The notes beneath the pieces were generated by a model that saw only the letters and a list, made by a program, of their open reading frames with translations, was not told where the DNA came from and searched no databases. This document shows positions 8,165-16,213 of a stretch of 62,849 nt of DNA, one piece after another. The number at the start of each line of letters is the position of its first letter. Position 1 is the stretch's first letter. The position numbers and the translations under genes are program-made. Origin of the DNA: CAZOAR01 sp964577985 (GTDB taxonomy: Bacteria; Gemmatimonadota; CAZMKB01; CAZNLH01); the NCBI GenBank assembly GCA_964577985.1, contig CAZOAR010000014.1, forward strand, positions 1-62,849, read 5' to 3'.

Positions 8165-9448
8165 ATGGGCTACGTCGAGGCATATCGGTTTATTTATTCC
8201 CTGAAAAGGTTTGGTGGGAGCAGGGGACTCGAAGCGATCAGGCGGTCCCTCCTCTCCACCGGCAACCCCCACCTCCGTTTTCCATCAATCCACATAGCGG
8301 GCACCAACGGAAAAGGGTCAGTTTCGGCGATCCTCTCGTCGGTCCTGCGTGCGTCGGGCCTCAAAGTGGGGCTCTATACCTCCCCCCATCTCATGAGAGT
8401 AAATGAGAGGATCCGTATTAATGGAACAGAGATCGACGATGAGACGTTCTCCTCTGGCGTCGAAGAGCTGTCCGGAGTAATACGGAGGGACGACCTGAGT
8501 TTTTTTGAAGCCCTCACGCTTCTCGCTTTCAAGGTGTTTGACAGTTCCAGAATTGACATAGGCGTCATTGAAACCGGGCTGGGAGGAAGACTCGATGCGA
8601 CGAATCTTCTGCGGCCTCTCCTCTCTATAATAACCAACATAGGTCACGATCATACTTGTGTCCTCGGAAGCGACCTCCTCTCCATCGCCAGGGAGAAACT
8701 CGGTATACTCAAAGCGGGGGTGCCATTTGTCACCGGTGTCGAAGGCGACGAATTGAGGGATCTGTTCATCTCCTCGGCGCGCGAAAAGGATGTGCCTCTT
8801 TTTTTCCTCGATGATGGAGTCCGTTATACCCTTCTGGGGCTCGCTCTCGACGGGACAAGCTTTGAATACTCCTCTCCGGTGCGCAGCAGCGAAAGATTCC
8901 TGTTGCCGTTGATAGGCTCACATCAGGCGCGGAATGCCGCCCTCGCAGTCATGGCGCTGGATCATATCGACTCCCTCCGTGCGACCAGCGACGACAACAT
9001 TCGAGTTGGCCTGGGGGAAGTATCTCTCCCCGGACGATTTCAGATCGAGGAGAGGGATGGCCATATACTGGTATTCGACGTGTTCCACAACTGCCATGGC
9101 GCACGAGTCGTCAGAAAGACGTTGTCCGAGCTGTTTCCGGGCCGCCGTGTCTCCCTGCTTGTGGGGATGTCCGCTGACAAGGATGCAGCGGAGATAGCGA
9201 GGGAATTCTCTGCGATGCTGGATCGGGTAATAACGGTGAAACCGCAATTCGCCGCGATGGACCGTGACGTCGGTCCCGCCGATCTCGCTCCCGTGTTTTC
9301 AGAGGCAGGGTTGCGGGTCACAGAGGCCCGGACAATAGGTGCCGGCCTGGTGGAGGCCGAAACGAACATGAGCAAGGGAGACGTCCTGCTGGTCGGAGGG
9401 TCTTTCAGGACCGTCGCTCAAGCGCTCGCTCTCCACCCTCGCTCGTGA
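8165..9448 (+). CDS. folC: Folylpolyglutamate/dihydrofolate synthase
   Basis: A 427-residue Mur-ligase-type enzyme that adds glutamate to dihydropteroate and/or to folates. The ATP-binding loop is AGTNGKGSVSAIL (about 45-57), followed by the family motif YTSPHLMRVNERI and the metal-site motif ETGLGGRLDATN (about 138-149). The C-terminal ligase domain carries LVGMSADKDAAEI and the nucleotide-facing GGSF near the end. The ATG at 8165 follows GAGGGG at 8147-8152 that overlaps the accD stop. Length is standard. Whether it has both DHFS and FPGS activities cannot be read from sequence alone. Confidence 0.93.
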   Translation: MGYVEAYRFIYSLKRFGGSRGLEAIRRSLLSTGNPHLRFPSIHIAGTNGKGSVSAILSSVLRASGLKVGLYTSPHLMRVNERIRINGTEIDDETFSSGVEELSGVIRRDDLSFFEALTLLAFKVFDSSRIDIGVIETGLGGRLDATNLLRPLLSIITNIGHDHTCVLGSDLLSIAREKLGILKAGVPFVTGVEGDELRDLFISSAREKDVPLFFLDDGVRYTLLGLALDGTSFEYSSPVRSSERFLLPLIGSHQARNAALAVMALDHIDSLRATSDDNIRVGLGEVSLPGRFQIEERDGHILVFDVFHNCHGARVVRKTLSELFPGRRVSLLVGMSADKDAAEIAREFSAMLDRVITVKPQFAAMDRDVGPADLAPVFSEAGLRVTEARTIGAGLVEAETNMSKGDVLLVGGSFRTVAQALALHPRS

Positions 9449-9835
9449 AGATGCCCGCCTCATGACGTCCACTCTTCAATTCCGCCACAATAGCACCGGA
9501 ATCTGGTCCGCGGGGGCATTTTCCGTCTGCGGTGTTTTCTCGAGCTGGAGTTTCTATGATCGGTGAGGCTGTCTCCATGTGGACAGCGACTCGAGGAATA
9601 GCTCTCATCCTTACGCAGATGCGGGCCTCTCGGGGTAATGGGGAGCAGAATGATGGGGGTAATATGTGGATATGTGGATGTAGTGCGGCAGCCGCATGAG
9701 GTATTTAGTGTCATATAATACAATTGTAAACACGAAAAGGAGAGCATCTGTAATAGTGCGTTTGCCATCCCTGCATGTCATGATATCAATATGCTTAGTT
9801 TTGAAGCATGTTTTGAGAAAAAAGGAAGGATTTTC
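9449..9835. other. Gene-free stretch after folC with G-rich and dyad elements
   Basis: No convincing gene is seen on either strand in these 387 bases. There are three runs of four or five G within about 40 bases (9633-9659), a small direct repeat ATATGTGG (9663-9678), and a perfect dyad TGCGGC-A-GCCGCA at 9684-9696. A TATAAT at 9714-9719 has no matching -35 element. None of these has a clear function. Confidence 0.4.
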
Positions 9836-9864
9836 TTGACAAGAGCGTCATTCTGTGCTAATAT
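9836..9864 (+). promoter_or_regulatory. Strong extended -10 promoter for the matrixin unit
   Basis: TTGACA (9836-9841), a 17-base spacer and TAATAT (9859-9864) make a near-consensus sigma-70 promoter. A TG one base upstream of the -10 (9856-9857) adds an extended -10 element. The start would be near 9871, about 220 bases before the first start codon. Confidence 0.72.
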
Positions 9865-9870
9865 ATTATT

Positions 9871-10093
9871 GATGCATCAGTAAGGAGGTTCAATCCCTTT
9901 GTGATCGCGGCGAGTCTTCGGTCAGCGGCCGTGCGCATGACGGGCGAAAGGTTTTGATTGAGGATCCTCATGAGGATATCTTCTTGCATCCGTTAGTTGT
10001 CTCGGTGCGTTATCTGCGCGTAGTTCTCAAGAGATACACGGTGCGCAGGTGCGCAAGTCCTCAAAACACCATTAAGCTCTAAGGAGAGTGGAG
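9871..10093 (+). promoter_or_regulatory. Long 5' leader with possible RNA structure
   Basis: The predicted mRNA leader is about 220 nt, much longer than needed for initiation. It holds the perfect dyad ATCCTCATGAGGAT at 9964-9977, a TATCT/AGATA pairing around 10010-10036 and repeated GTGCGC elements at 10040-10055. It does not match the riboswitch consensus sequences I can recall. Function is unknown; it may be a cis-regulatory or stabilising RNA. Confidence 0.35.
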
Positions 10094-10594
10094 ATGAGGA
10101 AGAAGACTGTTTTACTCTTATCCGTTCTTGCGCTGGCATTCGGTGTATCGATGACGCCAAAAGCTGCAAACGGAACCGTCCTGATCCAGAAGGATCTGAG
10201 AGACCTTGTTGTCGAGTCTACAGATATCGTCCTGGGGAAAGTTGTCGATATGAGTGTGGGGTGGAACAAGGAGGAGACGAGGATCTATACAAATGTCGTT
10301 CTAACGGTCGAGAAGGGGATCAAGGGAGATTTCGTGTCCGGCGAGAAGGTCCACTTCCAGACGATCGGTGGAAAAGTAGGAGAAGTGTCCCTCAGTGTTC
10401 CGTCTTCTCCTCAGTTCAAAGTTGGCGAAAAGGTCGTCGTTTTCTTTGGCGGAGAGCCTAATGTAAATACTCCCGTCACAGGTTGGGAGCAGGGAAAGTT
10501 TACCGTTGAAAACGACATCGTCCTCGAAAACGGCATGTACCTGGACGACTTCATCGGTGACATAGAGGGCATGATGAACCGGGTATCCCGTTGA
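10094..10594 (+). CDS. Secreted protein of unknown function, partner of matrixin
   Basis: A 166-residue exported protein. ATG 10094 is chosen because AAGGAG at 10081-10086 is 7 bases upstream and the protein then begins with a textbook signal peptide (MRKK, hydrophobic core, cleavage probably after AANG near residue 27). The mature part reads as a small beta-rich domain with the motif IVLGKVVDMSVGWNKEETRI followed by VEKGIKGDF and KVGEKVVVFFGG. I believe similar proteins occur beside matrixin proteases in other bacteria, but no function is known to me. It shares a promoter with the protease starting 47 bases downstream, suggesting a chaperone, inhibitor or co-secreted partner (inference). Confidence 0.75.
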   Translation: MRKKTVLLLSVLALAFGVSMTPKAANGTVLIQKDLRDLVVESTDIVLGKVVDMSVGWNKEETRIYTNVVLTVEKGIKGDFVSGEKVHFQTIGGKVGEVSLSVPSSPQFKVGEKVVVFFGGEPNVNTPVTGWEQGKFTVENDIVLENGMYLDDFIGDIEGMMNRVSR

Positions 10595-10641
10595 GTCATG
10601 ATTACTCTTTCCACCATTCTCAATCTGTCTGGAGGAAGAAA

Positions 10642-11277
10642 ATGAAGATGAGATTTGTTATCACGATAGCGATCGGCGCTGTTGCCGTGTTCGTTATGGC
10701 GTTTCAGAACGATGCGAACGCCTGGACCTCCTGGGGTCAGAAGTATGCTGACAGCAAGATCCCCGTCCCGATGGAAGCCAACCAGGCCGGGACCGGGGAC
10801 TGTTCGGCCACGACGGAGTTTGGCGCGCTCTCGAGGGCTGGCAGGACCTGGATCATTGAGCCCTGCTCCTACTTTGCGTTCAGAGTAGGTGATGGCCACC
10901 CGAACAACAGGGGAGCTCCTATAGCAGATGGTGTCAACAATGTCACGTGGGACTTCGGCTACGGCGGACTCGCCGTGACGTATCTGTGGGGAGGTGGAGC
11001 CACGAGGCAGAACGATACCATCTTCAACGAACAATACTCGTGGAGTTGCTCGGGCAACCCCGGAATTGGACATTATGACGTAGAGACCGTGGCTCTTCAC
11101 GAATTCGGTCATGTCCTGGGCCTGGGCCATTCGGGTGACGGTTCCGCTGTGATGTACGCCTACTATCACGGCGTGCTGAGGGACCTTCAAACTGATGACA
11201 GCAACGGTGTGTGCTCTCTTTACCCTGCTGGAGCGTCCGCAATCATAGATGTTCAGGTTCAGGATCTCGACTTCTGA
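10642..11277 (+). CDS. Secreted matrixin-type zinc metalloprotease
   Basis: A 211-residue secreted peptidase of the metzincin superfamily. ATG 10642 follows GGAGGA (10631-10636) and begins a signal peptide (MKMRFVITIAIGAVAVFVMA, probably cut near NANA). The zinc motif HEFGHVLGLGH lies at residues 153-163, supplying three histidines and the catalytic Glu154. The Met-turn is in SAVMYAYYHG about ten residues on. This is the M10/matrixin pattern (HExxHxxGxxH). There is no obvious long propeptide or cysteine switch, and the protein is close to a bare catalytic domain. The strong terminator immediately downstream closes the two-gene unit. Substrate unknown. Confidence 0.9.
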   Translation: MKMRFVITIAIGAVAVFVMAFQNDANAWTSWGQKYADSKIPVPMEANQAGTGDCSATTEFGALSRAGRTWIIEPCSYFAFRVGDGHPNNRGAPIADGVNNVTWDFGYGGLAVTYLWGGGATRQNDTIFNEQYSWSCSGNPGIGHYDVETVALHEFGHVLGLGHSGDGSAVMYAYYHGVLRDLQTDDSNGVCSLYPAGASAIIDVQVQDLDF

Positions 11278-11290
11278 ACCTAACTGCCGG

Positions 11291-11329
11291 AAGCCCCATT
11301 CCCGTTCGTCGGGGATGGGGCTTTTTTTT
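11291..11329 (+). terminator. Strong intrinsic terminator
   Basis: A 13-bp stem (AAGCCCCATTCCC paired with GGGGATGGGGCTT, one G-T pair) with a 7-base loop is followed directly by eight T. It ends the matrixin transcript. Confidence 0.93.
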
Positions 11330-11465
11330 GGTGTGGTGAGATCATGAGCTATCGTATCTTTTCACGAACCCTGATCGCCTTTGTCCAGGCGACATTGTCG
11401 ACTTTTTTCCCCCACGCATTGATACAAAAGAAGATAGCATCCGGCGGTCCAACGGCCGTCAATCC

Positions 11466-11481
11466 TGGAATACCTCTTGCC
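11466..11481 (+). promoter_or_regulatory. Weak sigma-54-like site upstream of surface operon
   Basis: CTGGAATACCTCTTGCC keeps the essential GG-N10-GC spacing (GG 11467-11468, GC 11479-11480) and the TTGC of the -12 box but lacks CACG after the GG. It lies in a 277-base gap (11330-11606) without a gene, where I see nothing else except a weak hairpin at about 11369-11386. It is kept only because better sites occur elsewhere in the window. Confidence 0.3.
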
Positions 11482-11606
11482 CCATGTTATTCAAAACCCC
11501 GATAACTATTATCTCCCGCCTCATTCCCTCCACCAGGAACGCCAGCTCCATCATTGTTTGAAAGCAGCAAGACGCCGGAAGCGCATCCTCTTCCCATGGA
11601 CTCAGG

Positions 11607-13412
11607 ATGATAATGAAGCTGACATTACAGTTAGTATTTGGTCTGATTATTCTTCACATCTCTCCGCTTTTCCCGGATGTCATTGTCAACGAGATAATGT
11701 CGAACGCGCCCGGCAGAGAAAGCGGCTCAGGAAGTCCAGGCGACCGCATGGAGTTCATAGAACTCTTCAACAGCTCCATATCGGAATCGGTGGATCTCTC
11801 GGGATGGTCATTCACGGATGGTGACGCCCTCGACCAGATCGAGGCCTGGCAGCGAAGTCCCGGAGACACGATAGGTTCCGGCGCGGTTGTATGCTGTACC
11901 ACACTTCTGGAACCGGGACAGTTCGCCCTCATAATGGATCCCGAGTATTTCAGCCCGGGGGAAGGGGGATGGTACCTTCCGGGAGATGGGGCGCTGGTTC
12001 TTACGGTTGGGAACACAACGCTGGGTGACGGTCTCTCGTCAGGAGACCCGGTGACTCTAATCAATGGGGTCGGGGATTCGGTCTCAACCTTTGGTACGCC
12101 GGGGTGGGATGATGGTTTTCCGGATAATCCGGGCGATGGGATCTCGTGGGAGAGAATAGATCCTGCGGGCAGAGACAATGTTTCGAACTGGACCGTCTCT
12201 GCGGCCCCATCCGGATCTACCCCCGGCTCGCGTAACAGTCGTTCGATTCCGGTTGACATAGCTATTGTTGATTCGTCTCTCGTAGTTTATCCACTTGATC
12301 CGGGTGAAGGTGAGACCGTGACCATGACGGCGACGGTCATGAACAGAGGGCTGCTTGACACTCCCGGGTTTGAGGTCTGGTCTTTCCTTGACAGCGACAG
12401 AGACGGTTCACTCGAAGAGCAGGAGGTGAGGTTCAAGGAAACCATTCTCGAGCCAATCAGTCCGGGCGACTCCCTGCCGGTTTCGAGTGAGGTACATATG
12501 GGGAGCAGAGGCTTCTACATGGTGGGAATGGCCGTGGTCCACCCGGATGATGGCGACGAGACGAATAATCTGCGCATCAAAGAAATAAGAGTGGGAAGCG
12601 CGGACGTGAGGGTGATCATTAACGAGATATTCTATTACCCGTCAGAGGGAGGAGTGGAGTGGGTGGAGATATTCAACAGGTCCGATGCCATGCTCGATCT
12701 GAGTGGCTGGAGCTTCTCCGATACCAGGACCCGAGGTCTTTTGAAGGGGAAAGAACTTCATTTTGATAGCGGATCTTACGCCGTTCTCACGGGAGATTCG
12801 ACGGCACTCGTTTCGATCCTTCCCGGGTTGATCGACGGGAGAATCATTGAGGCGCATCCATTCCCCTCCCTGAACAACAGTGGGGATACTCTCATGCTCG
12901 AGACAGGCGGTGGTTACATCTCAGAGCGTGTGGAGTACTCCTCCGCCTGGGGGGGGCGCAAAGGAGTCTCGCTGGAGAGGGTGAGCCCGGATGACATGGC
13001 GGCCGGCCCGTCAGAGTGGGGATCGTCGGTAGATTCAGATGGCTCCACGCCGGCCAGGGAAAACAGCATCTACCAGACCGCCGGTAATCACAAGGCATCA
13101 TTTCAGGTGAGACCGGAAATCCTCTCGCCCGACGGTGATGGCCGGGATGACAGGACTCTCCTCAGCTACCATCTCCGGGTCGCGAAAGCGCGAGTCCGGA
13201 TCGAGATCTACGACCTGCTCGGTAATCGAGTGAGAGTGGTCCTGGATCAGGTTGAGAGCGGGAGCCAGGGGGTATGCGTATGGGACGGCAGGGATGATAG
13301 TGGCAGGGGGTTGCCTGTTGGAATCTACGTTGCGTACATGGAAGCGATAGATCCCCTGAACGGGTACCTCGAGAGGATAAAGAGGGTCGTGATTCTCGGA
13401 AGACAACTTTGA
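11607..13412 (+). CDS. Secreted lamin-tail-domain protein with FlgD/T9SS-like C-terminus
   Basis: A 601-residue exported protein. After a hydrophobic N-terminus (MIMKLTLQLVFGLIILHIS) comes a first lamin tail domain (about 20-205: VIVNEIMSNAPG, MEFIELFNSS, DLSGWSF), a CARDB-like beta domain (about 210-330), a second lamin tail domain (about 335-490: VIINEIFYYPSEGGVEWVEIFN), and a C-terminal FlgD-Ig-like domain (RPEILSPDGDGRDD, VRIEIYDLLGNRV, WDGRDDSGRGLPVGIYV). That C-terminus resembles the type A sorting domains of type IX secretion cargo in FCB bacteria. It overlaps the PorV-like gene by four bases. Binding partner unknown; lamin tail domains occur on many secreted or nuclease-associated proteins. 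Confidence 0.82.
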   Translation: MIMKLTLQLVFGLIILHISPLFPDVIVNEIMSNAPGRESGSGSPGDRMEFIELFNSSISESVDLSGWSFTDGDALDQIEAWQRSPGDTIGSGAVVCCTTLLEPGQFALIMDPEYFSPGEGGWYLPGDGALVLTVGNTTLGDGLSSGDPVTLINGVGDSVSTFGTPGWDDGFPDNPGDGISWERIDPAGRDNVSNWTVSAAPSGSTPGSRNSRSIPVDIAIVDSSLVVYPLDPGEGETVTMTATVMNRGLLDTPGFEVWSFLDSDRDGSLEEQEVRFKETILEPISPGDSLPVSSEVHMGSRGFYMVGMAVVHPDDGDETNNLRIKEIRVGSADVRVIINEIFYYPSEGGVEWVEIFNRSDAMLDLSGWSFSDTRTRGLLKGKELHFDSGSYAVLTGDSTALVSILPGLIDGRIIEAHPFPSLNNSGDTLMLETGGGYISERVEYSSAWGGRKGVSLERVSPDDMAAGPSEWGSSVDSDGSTPARENSIYQTAGNHKASFQVRPEILSPDGDGRDDRTLLSYHLRVAKARVRIEIYDLLGNRVRVVLDQVESGSQGVCVWDGRDDSGRGLPVGIYVAYMEAIDPLNGYLERIKRVVILGRQL

Positions 13413-14269
13413 AAGAGATCGCCGGAAGATGCTTGTTGATACCCGAATTGTTGCTGGCACTCATACCTCTGGTGTGTACGGATGCGTGGGCCGTCTTCGA
13501 GCGCTGGGGGACCGGAGCCGACGTGTGCGGGATGTCGGTCAGCGGAGTCTCTCAAGAGGATCCATTGTTCCTTCCTTTCATAAATCCTGCTGCCGGACAT
13601 CTGATCGATGGATGGCGCCTGTCAACGTCCTGTTCCAGGCGATTCAACATGAAGGAGTTGACCCGAATTACATTCGCTCTATCATGCACATCCAGACATA
13701 TCTTGTGGTCGGTCGGGGCGGAAAGATTCGGAAACGAGCTTTATGGGGAAGAATTGACCGTGGTGGGTCTTGGAATTCCGGTGAGGGCGAAAACGAGGAT
13801 AGGCTTCAGCGGAAAACTCCATCGCCTCAGCATAAAGGATTATGGCGATGCCCTGGCGCCGGCGATTGACGTTGCCATGAGCGCCGTGCCAACGGAGAAT
13901 GTGGTCATAGGCGTGGTGTGGAAGAACATCAACAGACCGGATCTGGGATCTTCCGGGATAAAGATCCCCGGTGCGCTTGTCGCGGGGATTGGAGGTAGTC
14001 TGTCGGACCGTCTGGCGTGGTCCGTGGAGGACAGACGTGGCACTGTCTCGAACGATGAGCTGAGCCTGGGCTTCGCCTTCCACATTGCCGAGGAGATGGT
14101 GGTGAGGATGGGATATCGCGGCAATACAGGAGAGTATAGCATGGGGACAACCCTTCGCGTTCACTTCTCGAGGCTGGACTACGCCTTCTCCATCCATCCG
14201 GTTCTGGGAGCCACTCACTACATATCCCTTTCCGTCGGCAGTCGATTGACAGGAGGCCTTCTAAAGTGA
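13409..14269 (+). CDS. PorV/PorQ-like outer membrane protein
   Basis: A 286-residue probable outer-membrane barrel. The TTG start overlaps the upstream stop (TTGA), and the N-terminus is signal-like (LLIPELLLALIPLVCTDAWA). Features typical of the PorV/PorQ group are an early FINPAAGH block, alternating short strands, and the C-terminal MGYRG ... RLDYAFSIHPVLGATHYISLSV segment. In Bacteroidota, PorV carries T9SS cargo to the attachment complex. Lying directly after a protein with a sorting-type C-terminus, it could serve that cargo (inference). Sequence similarity is by pattern only, so the family call is moderate. Confidence 0.62.
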   Translation: MKEIAGRCLLIPELLLALIPLVCTDAWAVFERWGTGADVCGMSVSGVSQEDPLFLPFINPAAGHLIDGWRLSTSCSRRFNMKELTRITFALSCTSRHILWSVGAERFGNELYGEELTVVGLGIPVRAKTRIGFSGKLHRLSIKDYGDALAPAIDVAMSAVPTENVVIGVVWKNINRPDLGSSGIKIPGALVAGIGGSLSDRLAWSVEDRRGTVSNDELSLGFAFHIAEEMVVRMGYRGNTGEYSMGTTLRVHFSRLDYAFSIHPVLGATHYISLSVGSRLTGGLLK

Positions 14270-14318
14270 GGCACTGCTCGTTTTCCAGGATTACCTTCTA
14301 GAGACAGGAAGGTTGTAA

Positions 14319-16208
14319 ATGTTGTCTGCGGGAATCTGCCTCATCTTTCTCTTCTTTTGTGCCACCGCAGCAGAGGCGGAGGATGTCGAGGCAGAAGGAG
14401 AATACTCTGAATTAGTGGAAGAATTGCGCTCCTCGCCGCTCGACATCAACAGCGCGACAGCAGAGGAATTTCGCCAACTCCCCGGTCTTAGCCCCTCGAT
14501 CGCGGCTAGGATCACGGAACTTCGCGAGCGCATTGGCGGATTCAGGGAAACAGTCGACCTCGTGCGCTATAAGATCATCTCCCCGGAGCTATTTGATATA
14601 ATCGCTCCCTATCTGGTCACTCGACGCGCGAGAACTACCCCTGTGGACGACATACGTCTGAGAATACGGGAGACGGGTAGATGGTCTACCGGAGAAGACT
14701 CTCAGTTGCCCGCCGGGAATTATATGAGGGTCCTGTGGAAGCGTGGTGGGAAGTGGACCGCCGGCCTTGTAGTCGGTAAGGATCCGGGCGAGGTTCAGAT
14801 GATCGATAATTGGAAGTGGTCGATTCTCTTTAGAAAAAAGGATGGTGTCCTCAGAAGTCTGGCCGTTGGCAACATCAAGTACGAACTCTCCGAGGGACTC
14901 CTTTTCTTTTCGAGGAGCAGAATGAGCAAGGGCTATCTGGCCCCTGGTTCCACGGGGAGGGAAGGGCGTGGCCTGAGAGTTGACCTGTCGAGCACCGAGG
15001 GCTACCTGCTCAGAGGGGCTGGCCTCGCTCTGAGCATGCCGGGCGGCATTGTCCTGACCACCCTGTTTTCGCGTGCCCCGCTCGATGTTTCGAGAGACGA
15101 TGATGGACGAGTAACCACGATCCGAACCTCCGGGCTGCACCTTCCAGGCTCCACTGCGGATCGGGACGGAATCAACCTTTCCACGTTTGCCGCTCATCTC
15201 CAGGCAAGTCGCGGCATGATCGAGTCTATTGGTGTGACTTTTGTCGGGTTGGGGTATTCCGAGCCGGTCCTGCCGATCCTGAGGGAGGACAACTATTACA
15301 GTTTCAGGGGTTCGCAAAGGTGTTTTCTCGGATTCAACTGGGCCCTTGCTCGTTCTGGTCTGGGATTCTTCGGCGAGAGTGGTGTGGAGACTGGCAGGGG
15401 AAGAGGACTCCTCCTTGGGTTGGAGAGGGAGATGGGGTCGGTGAGGTGGAGCATGCTGTTTCGCGATTACAGTTCGGCCTTCGCCCCTCCTTACGGGAAT
15501 CCATTCCAGGATGGAAGCGGCGCGCCTGAGAATGAGCAGGGACTTTATGCGGGAATGGCTGTCAGGCTCAGCCCTGAGGCAAGGCTGTCTCTCTTTGTGG
15601 ATTCATACCGGAGGCCCTGGAGAAGCAGCCGAGGATCATTCCCCACGCGCGAAAACGAGATGTTCGTTGAGGCAGAATGGCGACCCGAAAAGGGCGTGCA
15701 AGCATCGCTCAGGTACACCAGCGGCAGTGGAGAAAAGGCCGAATCAGAAGAAGGGATCACAAAAGACAGACAGAATCTGACACGCAGGCTGAGGCTGCAA
15801 ATGGAGTGGAAAGACGAGCCGATGGAGTTTCGGGGCCGCTACGAGATTGTCATATCGAGGCATGGGGAACAACCTGGTGAAAGGGGGAGCCTCCTGTATT
15901 TTGACACGCGTTTTTGCCCCTTCGCCACTCTCACTGTAGACGCCCGGATGACAGCCTTCGGAACCGAGACGTATTCTTCCGCGGTTTACGCATATGAAGT
16001 GGATCTTCCAGGAGTCATGAGTATCCCAGCCTTCTCAGGAACAGGTCTCGGGTGGTACGTCCTGGGAAAGTATCGTCCGACAAAGAAAGTGATGCTCAGC
16101 GCGAAATTCTCAGAACGTGTGAGAAGGGTATCCGGTGGAGGGACTGACGGTGATCTGGTGATCACGATGGACAGAAAACTGGGCCTGCAGTTCGATTACA
16201 GATACTGA
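14319..16208 (+). CDS. Helix-hairpin-helix protein with outer-membrane barrel
   Basis: A 629-residue exported protein. ATG 14319 follows AGGAAGG (14305-14311) and starts a signal peptide (AGICLIFLFFCATAAEA). Residues 45-105 form a ComEA-like helix-hairpin-helix region: LDINSATAEEFRQLPGLS with a second turn in FRETVDLVRYKIISPELF. The rest is rich in alternating strands with aromatic girdles and ends LGLQFDYRY, a typical outer-membrane barrel C-terminus. ComEA-type HhH domains bind DNA in the periplasm during transformation. A fused barrel would place such a domain at the outer membrane. It follows the PorV-like gene by 49 bases and ends five bases from the convergent GH57 gene. Confidence 0.72.
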   Translation: MLSAGICLIFLFFCATAAEAEDVEAEGEYSELVEELRSSPLDINSATAEEFRQLPGLSPSIAARITELRERIGGFRETVDLVRYKIISPELFDIIAPYLVTRRARTTPVDDIRLRIRETGRWSTGEDSQLPAGNYMRVLWKRGGKWTAGLVVGKDPGEVQMIDNWKWSILFRKKDGVLRSLAVGNIKYELSEGLLFFSRSRMSKGYLAPGSTGREGRGLRVDLSSTEGYLLRGAGLALSMPGGIVLTTLFSRAPLDVSRDDDGRVTTIRTSGLHLPGSTADRDGINLSTFAAHLQASRGMIESIGVTFVGLGYSEPVLPILREDNYYSFRGSQRCFLGFNWALARSGLGFFGESGVETGRGRGLLLGLEREMGSVRWSMLFRDYSSAFAPPYGNPFQDGSGAPENEQGLYAGMAVRLSPEARLSLFVDSYRRPWRSSRGSFPTRENEMFVEAEWRPEKGVQASLRYTSGSGEKAESEEGITKDRQNLTRRLRLQMEWKDEPMEFRGRYEIVISRHGEQPGERGSLLYFDTRFCPFATLTVDARMTAFGTETYSSAVYAYEVDLPGVMSIPAFSGTGLGWYVLGKYRPTKKVMLSAKFSERVRRVSGGGTDGDLVITMDRKLGLQFDYRY

Positions 16209-16213
16209 AAAAA

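Noticed and set aside
9460..9768. 102-codon minus-strand frame after folC
   Set aside because: Composition is irregular, with cysteine- and serine-rich low-quality sequence, and no start signals.
9871..10093. Cyclic-di-GMP or other known riboswitch in the matrixin leader
   Set aside because: The conserved core bases of the c-di-GMP classes are not found; structure is possible but no known class is supported.
11360..11410. Second terminator after the matrixin unit
   Set aside because: A 6-bp stem is followed by a T-run only about 11 bases later; too weak next to the strong terminator at 11291.
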